A stretch of DNA of 59,048 nt from Thermovenabulum gondwanense (GCF_001601575.1 NZ_LOHZ01000028.1:1-59048); one strand, 5' to 3'. Positions 7,737-16,423 are shown, counted from the first letter of the stretch. The notes: a model not told the origin generated them from the letters alone. Numbers and translations: made by a program.

Positions 7737-9356
7737 TTGGCTGATCTATTTAAAAAAATTGTTTTGATTTTTATCCTATTGGTCATGATTTTTACTAATT
7801 CTGCTTTTGCAGAAGCGAAAACCACAAAAAATTCTGCGAAAACAAAACAAACCACTTCTACTAAAACAAATTACATACATCCCGATAAAGCTTATAGACT
7901 CGGAGTAGAAGCATATAATAAAAAGGATTATTCTAAAGCTGTATATTATTTTGATATTGCGGCAAAAGGAAATCCCTCGGCAGCCAATTTTATTATGCTC
8001 GCTAAATCTTACGAGGAATTAGGGAAAATGGAAGATGCAGCAAATTTATATTTTAAGGCTTCGGAAATTTATAAGAATAAAGGCTTAAAAGATGATGCGG
8101 AAATTTATAAAACAAAAGCAAAAAAACTTACAACTGAAGTGGAATTATATAGTTATTATGAGGAAAGCAATCTAAAAGAGAATTACTCAGGTGCGAAATA
8201 CGAACCGGTTTCGGGAGCTTATATAGGAGCATACATTGATGCGGACCCAAACTTGAAAAACCGCGGTAAATCTATTTTTGAAGAATTCAACATTATTTTT
8301 GGCAATCATTCAGTATTTTTTACCTATCACCATTATGGACAGCCTTTTCCGAAAAACTGGGTAAATGAAGTTAAAAAAGCTGGAGCCATTCCCCAGCTGG
8401 CTATAGAGCCATCGAGCCTGGATGAGGTTAAGGATGACGAATATTTGAGGGAATTTGCTAAGGATGCTGCAAACTACGGAGGGCCGATATTTATTCGCTT
8501 TGCTTCGGAAATGAATGGTAACTGGACTCCCTATTACAATGATCCGGAAAAATATAAGGAAAAGTTCAGGCTTGTACATGATGTTTTTGAAAAAATTGCG
8601 CCGAATGTAGCGATGGTCTGGACTCCTAATGCGGTGCCGGAAAAAAATATTGATGAATTTTATCCGGGAGATGAATACGTGGACTGGGTGGGAGTAAATT
8701 TTTATGCGGTTGCCTATCATAATATGAATATTAATGAGCCGGCTTTTGATGAAGACCCTTCAATGTATTTGGATTATATTTATCAAAAATATTCCACAAA
8801 AAAACCCATACAGATTTCCGAATGGGCAGCCACTCATAAAACCGTATTAACCGATAAGGATTTAACAGAATTTGCGATAGACAGGATAAACAAATTATAC
8901 TATTACTTGCCCAGGAAGTATCCAAGGATTAAAATGGTGTGCTGGTTTGACAGCAACAATATCGACAATCCTTTCGTTCCTGCAGAAAGAAAGATAAACA
9001 ATTATTCATTAACTGAAAACCCGGAGGTAAAAGAAGCTTATAAAAAAGCCGTTGAATCAAGCTATTTCATTAAGAGCGGTCAAGCCACATCCGGATATTA
9101 CAAAACTTTGCCCGAAACTTTTACATTGGAAAAAGATATGAATATAACCGCTTTTATTAAAACTTATGATAATCAGTTTGCAGTAAAATTTCTAATTGAT
9201 GGGAACATGGTGTCTTATCAAAAAGAATTACCTTATGAAATTACGCTATCGCCCGGGAATTACAATAAAGGATGGCATTCGCTGGAAATCAGAGTGGTGG
9301 ACTCTAAAAATAGATTGGCAAAAAGCAAGGTATATAAGTTTTTTATCGGTCAGTAA
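7737..9356 (+). CDS. Secreted TPR plus glycoside hydrolase family 26-like protein
   Basis: 539 aa. It has an N-terminal signal/anchor helix (7-25), a threonine/lysine-rich linker (28-45), two or three TPR-like helical repeats (47-130), then a GH26-type (beta/alpha)8 barrel (about 155-440) and a C-terminal Ig-like beta domain (about 460-538). The catalytic pair fits GH26: acid/base Glu258 in RFASEMNGNW and nucleophile Glu362 in QISEWAATH. GH26 enzymes cut beta-mannans or related glucans. Fusion to TPRs and an Ig domain suggests a cell-surface role in polysaccharide or envelope processing rather than bulk digestion (inference). TTG 7737 start follows AAGGGAGG. Confidence 0.8.
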   Translation: MADLFKKIVLIFILLVMIFTNSAFAEAKTTKNSAKTKQTTSTKTNYIHPDKAYRLGVEAYNKKDYSKAVYYFDIAAKGNPSAANFIMLAKSYEELGKMEDAANLYFKASEIYKNKGLKDDAEIYKTKAKKLTTEVELYSYYEESNLKENYSGAKYEPVSGAYIGAYIDADPNLKNRGKSIFEEFNIIFGNHSVFFTYHHYGQPFPKNWVNEVKKAGAIPQLAIEPSSLDEVKDDEYLREFAKDAANYGGPIFIRFASEMNGNWTPYYNDPEKYKEKFRLVHDVFEKIAPNVAMVWTPNAVPEKNIDEFYPGDEYVDWVGVNFYAVAYHNMNINEPAFDEDPSMYLDYIYQKYSTKKPIQISEWAATHKTVLTDKDLTEFAIDRINKLYYYLPRKYPRIKMVCWFDSNNIDNPFVPAERKINNYSLTENPEVKEAYKKAVESSYFIKSGQATSGYYKTLPETFTLEKDMNITAFIKTYDNQFAVKFLIDGNMVSYQKELPYEITLSPGNYNKGWHSLEIRVVDSKNRLAKSKVYKFFIGQ

Positions 9357-9506
9357 ACAGAAAGTTATTTTAACGATAAAAAAAATATTTATAAAAAAAA
9401 AGTATAATATTTATTCTAAAAATATATATGTCCGGTTTATTGAATTTACTTTAATAAGGGGGTATAAAGGATATGGAATAAAAATATGTTGAAGGAGATG
9501 TTATAA

Positions 9507-10781
9507 ATGAACTTCATTCAAGTTATTTCTGTAGCAGTATTTATAATTACTTTTATATTTATTATCAGCGAAAAACTGAACAGAACCGTAGCGGCCATGT
9601 TAGGGGCAATGTTTTTAATGATAATACGCTTGATTGATCAAACAACTGCCACTAAATTTATAGATTATACGACAATCGGAGTTTTAGTGGGGATGATGAT
9701 AGTAATTTCAATTATCAAAAGGACAGGACTATTTCAATATCTTGCAATTAAATCCGCTAAAATGGCAAAGGGTGATCCTTTAAAAATTATAGTCATGTTT
9801 GGGATAATGACGGGTGTAATTTCTGCCTTTCTGGATAATGTTACTACCGTTTTATTGATGATACCTGTTACCATAGTAATCGCAAAAATGTTAAAATTGA
9901 ATCCCGTGCCTTTTATAATGTCAGAGGTTCTTTCATCTAATATCGGAGGTACCGCTACCCTGATTGGTGATCCGCCCAATATAATGATTGGCTCTGAAGC
10001 GGGGCTGGGTTTTTTAGATTTTATTGCAAATCTGACCCCTGTGGTATTGATAATCTTATTGGTTACGGTATTTATTTTGCGATATATATATAAGAACGAA
10101 TTGAAAGTAGACGAAAATCTTAGAATGCAGATAATGAAATTGGATGAAAACAATGCAATAGTAGATAGGACGCTTCTTGTAAAAAGCTTGGCGGTTTTAG
10201 CATTGATAATCGCAGGGTTTTTCCTGCACGAACACCTCGGCTATGAATCCTCAACGATTGCCTTAGGAGGAGCTACTTTATTGTTACTTATCAGCGGTTT
10301 ACAGATTGATGAATTGCTGGTAGAAGTAGAATGGACCACCATTTTTTTCTTCATATCGCTTTTTATTATAGTGGGCACCTTAAATGAAGTAGGGGTTATT
10401 TCAATTCTTGCAAATTATGTGGTAAATTTAACAAAAGGCAATCTGGTCTTAACGGGGATAGTAATACTATGGGCATCGGCGATATTATCTGCTTTTTTGG
10501 ATAATATACCCTTTGTAGCTACCATGATCCCATTAATTAAAGGACTTGGTGCCATTACCGGGATAAATATTACTCCCTTGTGGTGGGTGCTTTCCCTCGG
10601 TGCTTGTCTCGGTGGAAATGGAACTTTGGTGGGTGCTTCGGCTAACGTGGTAACTGCCGGTGTTATGGAAAAGGAAGGCTATAAAATTACTTTTAAAGAT
10701 TTTACTAAATTGGGATTTCCTTTAATGCTGATTTCAATTGTCATATCAACCGTATATTTGTTGATATTTGAATTGAAATAG
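9507..10781 (+). CDS. ArsB/NhaD (SLC13-like) ion transporter
   Basis: 424 aa, about eleven transmembrane helices. It has the twin family motifs SAFLDNVTTVLLMIPVT (first half) and SAFLDNIPFVATMIPL (second half), plus SNIGGTATLIGDPPNIMIG and GNGTLVGASANVV. These are the inverted-repeat substrate/cation signatures of the ArsB/NhaD/CitM superfamily. No arsenic genes are adjacent, so arsenite transport is not implied; a Na+/H+ or anion role is equally possible. Start ATG 9507 follows GAAGGAGATG. The gene downstream begins 22 bases later. Confidence 0.85.
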   Translation: MNFIQVISVAVFIITFIFIISEKLNRTVAAMLGAMFLMIIRLIDQTTATKFIDYTTIGVLVGMMIVISIIKRTGLFQYLAIKSAKMAKGDPLKIIVMFGIMTGVISAFLDNVTTVLLMIPVTIVIAKMLKLNPVPFIMSEVLSSNIGGTATLIGDPPNIMIGSEAGLGFLDFIANLTPVVLIILLVTVFILRYIYKNELKVDENLRMQIMKLDENNAIVDRTLLVKSLAVLALIIAGFFLHEHLGYESSTIALGGATLLLLISGLQIDELLVEVEWTTIFFFISLFIIVGTLNEVGVISILANYVVNLTKGNLVLTGIVILWASAILSAFLDNIPFVATMIPLIKGLGAITGINITPLWWVLSLGACLGGNGTLVGASANVVTAGVMEKEGYKITFKDFTKLGFPLMLISIVISTVYLLIFELK

Positions 10782-10803
10782 AAAAGAAAAGGGGTAAAAA
10801 ATA

Positions 10804-11289
10804 ATGAAAGAAATTGATATTAGGGAAACGGTCCATGAAATGATGCTGAGGCAGATGGGAGGAAAGGTGACCGTTTTTCTGGGAAAGCAGTGCCATGTAA
10901 AATTTACTGTGGAAGGCTACGAGATAAGTTACGTTTACAATATAAATGCAAAAAATAAGTATTTTTTACAGAGGGTTAAGCCGTATCCAATGGCAGCAGG
11001 GGTATATGAAGATTTAAAAGATGTGGTAAAAATGATAGAAATAGATTTAGAGCAGTTAAAAGGAGTGATCAAAAGCGGCAAATTTGAAAAATTTTTAGAT
11101 TTAAATAAGAGGATATTGGATACGGCCCGAAATTTAGAGGATTTGTTTTTCTATTACAAGGTGGATGAAGAGCTGTTTGATGATCTTTTAAAAAGGATAG
11201 AAGAAATTAAAGAGAAAATCCATCAAAGTGCAATACCTGAAAAGAGGGTGTACTTTAAAAAAGATCCGGAATCCTTGGAGGTTGAATGA
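10804..11289 (+). CDS. Conserved-looking protein of unknown function (161 aa)
   Basis: I do not recognise a family. The N-terminal half (1-75) looks like a small mixed alpha/beta domain; the C-terminal half (75-150) is strongly helical and charged and may form coiled coils. There is no signal peptide, membrane segment or metal motif. It starts 22 bases after the permease and is probably its cotranscribed partner. It ends one base before the end of the convergent methionine synthase gene, with no terminator between them. Confidence 0.65.
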   Translation: MKEIDIRETVHEMMLRQMGGKVTVFLGKQCHVKFTVEGYEISYVYNINAKNKYFLQRVKPYPMAAGVYEDLKDVVKMIEIDLEQLKGVIKSGKFEKFLDLNKRILDTARNLEDLFFYYKVDEELFDDLLKRIEEIKEKIHQSAIPEKRVYFKKDPESLEVE

Positions 11290-13707
11290 TCAATTTTTCT
11301 CATAAACTTTTTCGGCTATTCTTACACCTTCTAATGCATCCTTAGCGTAAAAATCTGCTCCGATTTTTTCGGCAATATCTTTGTTCAGTATGGCGCCCCC
11401 AACTATTACCTTACAGTTGGGGATTTTATTTTTTATGAGTTTAATCGTTGTTTCCATAGAAGGTATGCTTGTTGTCATGAGAGCACTTAAACCTATTAAT
11501 TTTAAATCGCTGTATTTTTCGGCTTCATTTAAAATTATTTCCGCATCCACATCCACGCCCAGGTCAATTACGTCAAAACCGTAATTTTCCATAATGGCTT
11601 TAACTATATTTTTACCTAAATCGTGAATATCTCCTTTAACAGTAGCCAGTATTATCCTTGCTTTTTTTTCTTCTCCGGAAGGGAATTTTCTTTTTATTAT
11701 TTCAAAAGCTTTTTTTGCTGCTTCAGCAGATAGCAAAAGCTCGGGGATAAAGTAGTCACCTTTTTCGTATTTTTCCCCTACCTCTTTTAATGCGGGGATA
11801 ATTATTTGGTTTATGATATTATATGGCTCGCTGTAATTTAAAAGTAATTTTTCTATAGGATCTTCAACTTCTTCATCATTACCGTTTATAATTGCTTCAT
11901 AAAGCTTTTTTTCCGGACTGCTTTCCGGTATTATATTTTCTAAAAAAAATTGTTTTTCGCTATCCCGGTCTTTTGTGGCTTTTGCAAAGGTGATGAACAG
12001 ACTTGCATTTCTATCCCTGCCTGTTAGTACGTCACTCGCTTTAATTATTTCTAACAGGTCATTGTCTAAAGGATTAATTATGGGCAGGTCAAGCCCCGCC
12101 GAAAGGGCCATAGATAAAAATGCTCTATTCAGGAGATTTCTTCTTGGTAGACCATAAGAAATATTGCTTACTCCAAGGGCAGTAAGGCAACCCAGTTCTT
12201 CTTTGATTAATTTTATAGCATTGATAGTTTCCAGGGCTTGTTCCTGCTGGGTTCCCGCTGTCAGACATAGACAGTCGATAATCACATTTTGTTTCGGAAT
12301 GCCATAATTTTCTGCTGCCTTAATAATTTTTCTTGCAATTCGAAGCCGTTCGCCGGCGGTTTTTGGAATTCCGCTCTCATCCATTGTTAAACCAATTACA
12401 ACCGCTCCGTATTTTTTTACAATGGGAAGAACTTTTTCGAGGCTCTCTTTACTTCCATTGACCGAATTGACCAGAGCCTTTCCGGTATAGACCCTGAGTC
12501 CCGCTTCCAGGGTATTGGGATTACTGCTATCTATGGCAAGCGGGATGTTTACGGCCTCCTGAAGAGCGGGAATAACCTTTTTCATCAGGGAAGTTTCATC
12601 TATTTCAGGCACTCCTAAGTTCACGTCTAAAATATCTGCACCGGCATTTTTTTGTAGGGCTGCTTCCCGGATGACTCCTGATAATTTTCCCGATTTTAAT
12701 TCTTCCGATAGAGCCTTTTTACCTGTGGGATTTATACGTTCACCAATTATTTTAACGGGATCTTTTCCGGTCAATATTATCGTCTTTTTATCCGAACAAA
12801 TAACGGTATTTAAAAAAGGCATCACTTTTAATGGTTCAATTTTTAAAAAAGAGTGCTTAAGAAATTTAATGTGCTCGGGTGTTGTGCCACAGCATCCTCC
12901 TATAGCATTAAGCCCTATAGAAGATAATTTTAAACAGCTTTTTGCAAACTCTTCTGGAGAGAGGGGATAAACAGTTTCACCTTCTGATAAAACGGGCATA
13001 CCGGCATTTGGCTGCACCAAAATAGGGATACATTTATATTTTGACATTTCCTGAAGGGGAAAGGCTATTTTATCCGGACCTAAGGAACAATTGATGCCAA
13101 CCACATCAGCTCCTGCGGAACTTAAAACAAATAGGGCCGTGGCCGGATCGGTCCCCATCAGGGTTTTGCCGGATTCTTCGAAGGTCATGGTAGCGATAAC
13201 GGGAAGGTCACATATTTCTTTTGCGGCAATAACCGCTGCCCGGGCTTCAGAAAGTTGACTCATGGTTTCAATAAGAATCATATCGGGCTTGGCTTCTAAA
13301 GCAGAAGAAATCTGGTCTTTAAAAACTTCGACTGCGGATTCAACGCTTAAAGGCCCATAAGGTTCAACCAGAACACCTGTAGGCCCAACGGACAAAGCCA
13401 CAAAGGCTTTCCCACCAGCTGCTTTTTTCGCAATTTGTACAGCTTTAAAGTTGATTTCTCCAACTTTATCCGAAAGCCCAAAGTGGGAAAGCTTTATGCG
13501 ATTTGCTCCAAAGGTATTGGTTTCTATGACCTCAGCGCCAGCTTCAATGTAGCTTTTGTGAATTGTTTCAATAATATCCGGTTTTTCGATATTCCATAAC
13601 TCCGGACACTCGCCGGGCTTTAAACCGCGTTTTATAAGCTGTGTCCCCATGGCGCCGTCAAAAATGACGACTTTTTCATTTATAATATTTAAAAAAGGGT
13701 GATTCAT
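11290..13707 (-). CDS. metH: Cobalamin-dependent methionine synthase without activation domain
   Basis: 805 aa. It has a homocysteine-binding barrel (about 1-290) with zinc ligands Cys207 (GINCSLGP) and Cys272/Cys273 (GGCCGTTPEH), a pterin-binding methyltetrahydrofolate barrel (about 315-580, GERINPTGKKAL), a B12 cap (about 600-680) and a Rossmann B12 domain with DIHDLGKNIV (about 690 on). It transfers methyl from methyltetrahydrofolate to homocysteine. The C-terminal SAM-binding reactivation domain of E. coli MetH is absent, as in other anaerobes, so reactivation must use a separate protein. It is the last gene of the SAM-riboswitch operon. The start ATG follows GGGAGGAAG. Confidence 0.93.
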   Translation of the reverse strand: MNHPFLNIINEKVVIFDGAMGTQLIKRGLKPGECPELWNIEKPDIIETIHKSYIEAGAEVIETNTFGANRIKLSHFGLSDKVGEINFKAVQIAKKAAGGKAFVALSVGPTGVLVEPYGPLSVESAVEVFKDQISSALEAKPDMILIETMSQLSEARAAVIAAKEICDLPVIATMTFEESGKTLMGTDPATALFVLSSAGADVVGINCSLGPDKIAFPLQEMSKYKCIPILVQPNAGMPVLSEGETVYPLSPEEFAKSCLKLSSIGLNAIGGCCGTTPEHIKFLKHSFLKIEPLKVMPFLNTVICSDKKTIILTGKDPVKIIGERINPTGKKALSEELKSGKLSGVIREAALQKNAGADILDVNLGVPEIDETSLMKKVIPALQEAVNIPLAIDSSNPNTLEAGLRVYTGKALVNSVNGSKESLEKVLPIVKKYGAVVIGLTMDESGIPKTAGERLRIARKIIKAAENYGIPKQNVIIDCLCLTAGTQQEQALETINAIKLIKEELGCLTALGVSNISYGLPRRNLLNRAFLSMALSAGLDLPIINPLDNDLLEIIKASDVLTGRDRNASLFITFAKATKDRDSEKQFFLENIIPESSPEKKLYEAIINGNDEEVEDPIEKLLLNYSEPYNIINQIIIPALKEVGEKYEKGDYFIPELLLSAEAAKKAFEIIKRKFPSGEEKKARIILATVKGDIHDLGKNIVKAIMENYGFDVIDLGVDVDAEIILNEAEKYSDLKLIGLSALMTTSIPSMETTIKLIKNKIPNCKVIVGGAILNKDIAEKIGADFYAKDALEGVRIAEKVYEKN

Positions 13708-13731
13708 ATACTACTTCCTCCCGGGTTAAAA

Positions 13732-14472
13732 TTAAAGGGTAACCAATCGGATGTATCCTTTTGCAGCCATTTTATCTCCCAGTATACTGAGAGCACCGAT
13801 CACACCGGGGATGTCAAGAGCGAAATTAACCGCCCTTTCCAGATCCCGTTCACTTTTGACCATATTGCAGGCAGCCGTTGCCACTGCGTCGGCTAAGATT
13901 GCGGACTCAGCTACTATTACCATGGCATCGGCTTTACCAAAGCTTAAACTATGACCCACGGTGCCCGAGGAGGTACAAATTCCCAGGGGTGTGCGATTGG
14001 GATTTATCTCCAAACCTATACGATTTGAAAAGGGTGAATTTCCTGCAAATATTCCCACCGTTCGGGTCTTTTTTAATTTCAGCCATATATCTCCTCCGTT
14101 CTCTACTATTACTTCACCGGAGTAATTAGAAAGCATTTTTCCTACAATCTCAGAAAAATACCCCGCCACTGCTGCCATTGGCCCTACACCCGCCAATTGG
14201 GCGGCTTTGCTCATAGACAGGGCGGATAAAGGGGCACCGGGTAAGGGAGCATATGGCTCAAGAGCTTTTATAAATTCCGGGTCTTTTTTTATGTAATCTT
14301 TTAAAAGCAACCTTTCTTTTTGTACCAAGAGATATACCATATCTTTAATTTTGGGGTTAAACCTTTCTTGCCTTATGGCAATATCCAGGTCGGTTTCTTC
14401 AATGGTAACCTGAAAATGATATAAATCCTTTTCTTTATAAAGCTCCCGGTAAATTTTTGGCTCGTAGGGCAA
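13732..14472 (-). CDS. UPF0280 protein (ApbE-like; anaerobic sulfide assimilation)
   Basis: 246 aa of the UPF0280/COG2122 family, distantly related to ApbE flavin transferases. It contains APLPGAPLSALSMSKAAQLA, GVGPMAAVAGYFSE, VIVENGGDIWLK and the late ADAVATAACNMV segment. A homologue in Methanosarcina acetivorans (MA1715) is reported to aid growth on low sulfide, and such genes cluster with the homocysteine genes of anaerobes. It starts at TTG 14472, immediately after the stop of the NIL-ferredoxin gene, whose last codons supply its ribosome-binding site. Position supports a role in sulfur delivery; the chemistry is unknown. Confidence 0.88.
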   Translation of the reverse strand: MPYEPKIYRELYKEKDLYHFQVTIEETDLDIAIRQERFNPKIKDMVYLLVQKERLLLKDYIKKDPEFIKALEPYAPLPGAPLSALSMSKAAQLAGVGPMAAVAGYFSEIVGKMLSNYSGEVIVENGGDIWLKLKKTRTVGIFAGNSPFSNRIGLEINPNRTPLGICTSSGTVGHSLSFGKADAMVIVAESAILADAVATAACNMVKSERDLERAVNFALDIPGVIGALSILGDKMAAKGYIRLVTL

Positions 14473-14874
14473 CTATACCTTCACCTCCATGGCGCGAACG
14501 GGACAAATTTTCAGACACATGAGGCAAAGGATGCATTTTTCACCGTCAAATTCAACCTCCATCGAAGGTCTTTTTATATATAATGCCTGGGTGGGGCAGT
14601 GAACTGTACACGCCCCGCAGTTAGTGCAGCGTTCAATATTCCTTACGACTTCAGTTTCAATGGGTAAAACCGATACTCCATGCTGTTCCAGGAAGGATAT
14701 TCCTTCCTCATACCTGTCACCGGAAATTTCTAAAACCATAGTTCCTTCTTTATGAGGGTTAATAGAAGCTTTTAGGATATTTATTATTAAATCGTAATCC
14801 TTTACCAAATGATAAATAATTGGCTTGTCGGCATTCTGGGCTGAAAATTTTAATACCACTTTTTTCTCGGTCAT
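14473..14874 (-). CDS. NIL-domain/2[4Fe-4S] ferredoxin, homocysteine synthesis partner
   Basis: 133 aa from ATG 14874 (site AGGAGGG). It has a NIL domain (about 4-76), then two [4Fe-4S] motifs: Cys83/86/89 with Cys93, and Cys114/117/120 with Cys124. This matches MA1822 of Methanosarcina acetivorans, which works with the HcyBio (DUF39) protein to make homocysteine from aspartate semialdehyde and sulfide. It lies directly between that partner's gene and UPF0280. It probably supplies electrons to the sulfurtransferase or keeps it reduced (inference). Confidence 0.9.
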   Translation of the reverse strand: MTEKKVVLKFSAQNADKPIIYHLVKDYDLIINILKASINPHKEGTMVLEISGDRYEEGISFLEQHGVSVLPIETEVVRNIERCTNCGACTVHCPTQALYIKRPSMEVEFDGEKCILCLMCLKICPVRAMEVKV

Positions 14875-14885
14875 AAAAATCCCTC

Positions 14886-16079
14886 CTAATTTAATACCTT
14901 TCCTTTTATACCGGAGTGGGGATTGGGCAGAGCTTCTACGGGTTCGCTCAATAAGAAATCTCTCTTTATTATCCATTCCTTTAAAATATAAGCTATTTCC
15001 CTGGCCTTTGGGTAACTGCTCAAAGGCGCTGTTGGGACATCTTTCCCTAAAACGTTAATTTTTCCGCTTTTTAGCCGGGCATAGCTTACATATCCAAGAT
15101 TTCCGGGTTTTCGATTTGGATAAGCATCGCTGTAATCCACAATTGGAGCAAAAAGTTCATCATCGGTTTTAGCTGCATAATAAAGAATTTCTTCATTTAA
15201 AATTGGAATTGGTATCCCGATTCCTACCGTCAATGTGGCTCCGTAACCTCTAAAGCTCGTTCCTACCAGCCATTTAGGGCTCATTTTTTTCAAATCGCCT
15301 ATTACGGCAAGGGTTCCACCTGCTGCGCATAATTCATTTCCATTTTCATCTTTTAGTATTGATGGAAAGTGCTGAGTTCCATTCCAGGCTACATATCCTA
15401 TACCGCCTCCTAAAAATATCCTGGTGCCAACGCCTATGGTTTTAAAAAAAGGATCCTTCAAAAGGGGGCTTAACTGTCCAGAAGTGGAGTAGTTTGCATT
15501 TCCTAAATTGGGTTTCAATGTGCCCATGTAAGTATATATTGTTCTATCACTTAAATTTACAGCACAATTGTAATTTTGATAGCAGTTCCTCGGGTTGAAA
15601 AGTATGGCTTCGTTTATGTCATCAAGGGTAATGGTTGTTTCAATTTCCTTTCTGGGATAGCAATCCGTTCCGTAAGCTGTTGCTTTAAGTCTTATCGGTC
15701 TTCGTGCCACCAGGTCTTCTATTACATGACCGCCTCCGTAGCGGAATTCGCCCGGATAATCGCTGTTTAAAGGGTCGTCTTCCGGGAGTTCGGTAGCCCC
15801 TATATAGGCATCTACTGCTGCTACGCCGGTATAGGCGGGTACATTGTTCAGCCAAACTTTTTGCATTTTTATACGGGGAGAGCTATGTCCGAAATTTAAG
15901 AAAACGCCGGAAGAACACATGGGTCCAAAAGTACCGGTTGTTACTACATCTACTTCCCTGGCAGTAGCTTCTATGCCCTTTTCTTTGACCTTTTCTATAA
16001 CCTCCTCCGCTGTAAGCACCACTGCTTTTCCGCTTTTTATTCGTTCATTGATTTCTTTGATTGTGCGTTCTACACCCAT
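14886..16079 (-). CDS. L-aspartate semialdehyde sulfurtransferase (HcyBio, DUF39)
   Basis: 397 aa of the HcyBio/COG1900 family. It forms homocysteine from aspartate semialdehyde and sulfide, without the O-acylhomoserine route. Candidate catalytic cysteines are Cys55 in TFGPMCSSG and Cys140 in YGTDCYPRKE; assignment by analogy with the two essential cysteines of the archaeal enzyme is from memory. The CBS domains that end many archaeal homologues are missing here. ATG 16079 is preferred over TTG 16085 because AAAGGAG is 7 bases upstream. It is the first gene after the SAM riboswitch and is followed by its ferredoxin partner 11 bases later. Confidence 0.92.
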   Translation of the reverse strand: MGVERTIKEINERIKSGKAVVLTAEEVIEKVKEKGIEATAREVDVVTTGTFGPMCSSGVFLNFGHSSPRIKMQKVWLNNVPAYTGVAAVDAYIGATELPEDDPLNSDYPGEFRYGGGHVIEDLVARRPIRLKATAYGTDCYPRKEIETTITLDDINEAILFNPRNCYQNYNCAVNLSDRTIYTYMGTLKPNLGNANYSTSGQLSPLLKDPFFKTIGVGTRIFLGGGIGYVAWNGTQHFPSILKDENGNELCAAGGTLAVIGDLKKMSPKWLVGTSFRGYGATLTVGIGIPIPILNEEILYYAAKTDDELFAPIVDYSDAYPNRKPGNLGYVSYARLKSGKINVLGKDVPTAPLSSYPKAREIAYILKEWIIKRDFLLSEPVEALPNPHSGIKGKVLN

Positions 16080-16118
16080 AAGCAATCTCCTTTCTTAAAA
16101 TTATAGATATAAAAATTT

Positions 16119-16283
16119 AAGGCCTCTTCATCAAGATAAGAGGCCTTAGATATTATTCTAAGTACGCCCCTCTTATCTCTCAGAAGACCAAGCTTCTGCA
16201 GGAATTGGCACCATTTTAGAAGCAAAGCTTCTAACGGTTGCCGGGCTTCACAGGGCCAGTCCCTCCGCCACTCTTGATAAGAG
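16119..16283 (-). promoter_or_regulatory. SAM-I (S-box) riboswitch with terminator
   Basis: On the minus strand the aptamer spans 16283 down to 16170. It carries the S-box core: CTTATCAAGAG, GGCGGAGGGACTGGCCC, GAAGCCCGGCAACC, GGTGCCAATTCCTGC, and a 3' GAGATAAGAG closing helix P1 (16276-16283 with 16170-16177). A strong terminator follows (16119-16147: AAGGCCTCTT… with AAGAGGCCTT, then T-rich). The 3' strand of P1 (GATAAGAGG) is complementary to CCTCTTATC in the terminator's 5' arm, giving the antiterminator. SAM binding should therefore stop transcription of the homocysteine/methionine operon. Confidence 0.96.
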
Positions 16284-16317
16284 GTTTTAAAAACCTTTAT
16301 CATATTTAATTGATGAA

Positions 16318-16346
16318 ATTATACCAGCAAGAAAATTTCCTGTCAA
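16318..16346 (-). promoter_or_regulatory. Consensus sigma-A promoter of the homocysteine/methionine operon
   Basis: Reading the minus strand, TTGACA (16346-16341), a 17-base spacer and TATAAT (16323-16318) form a perfect consensus promoter about 35 bases upstream of the S-box aptamer. Confidence 0.9.
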
Positions 16347-16357
16347 TAAATTTAACA

Positions 16358-16386
16358 TTGATTTTTTAAAAAAATATTTTTATAAT
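16358..16386 (+). promoter_or_regulatory. Promoter of the arsR/cadA-type operon
   Basis: TTGATT (16358-16363), 17 bases, TATAAT (16381-16386). It is back-to-back with the divergent riboswitch promoter; the two -35 boxes are 11 bases apart. Confidence 0.75.
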
Positions 16387-16399
16387 GTAAATATAATAA

Positions 16400-16423
16400 T
16401 TGAACAAATATTCATATGTTCAA
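16400..16423 (+). promoter_or_regulatory. ArsR/SmtB-family operator
   Basis: An inverted repeat TTGAACA (16400-16406) / TGTTCAA (16417-16423) overlaps the core TGAACAAATATTCA (16401-16414), which fits the TGAACA-N2-TATTCA type of operator bound by SmtB/CadC-like repressors. It lies just downstream of the expected transcription start, where bound repressor would block the polymerase. Confidence 0.75.

Noticed and set aside
9196-9492. Open frame of 98 codons at the end of the GH26 gene and the following gap.
   Set aside because: It is mostly out of frame inside the GH26 gene, has low-complexity lysine/isoleucine content and no ribosome-binding site.
9507-10781. Naming the permease arsB (arsenite export).
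   Set aside because: No arsenic genes are adjacent; the CadC-like repressor is 6 kb away with its own ATPase target.
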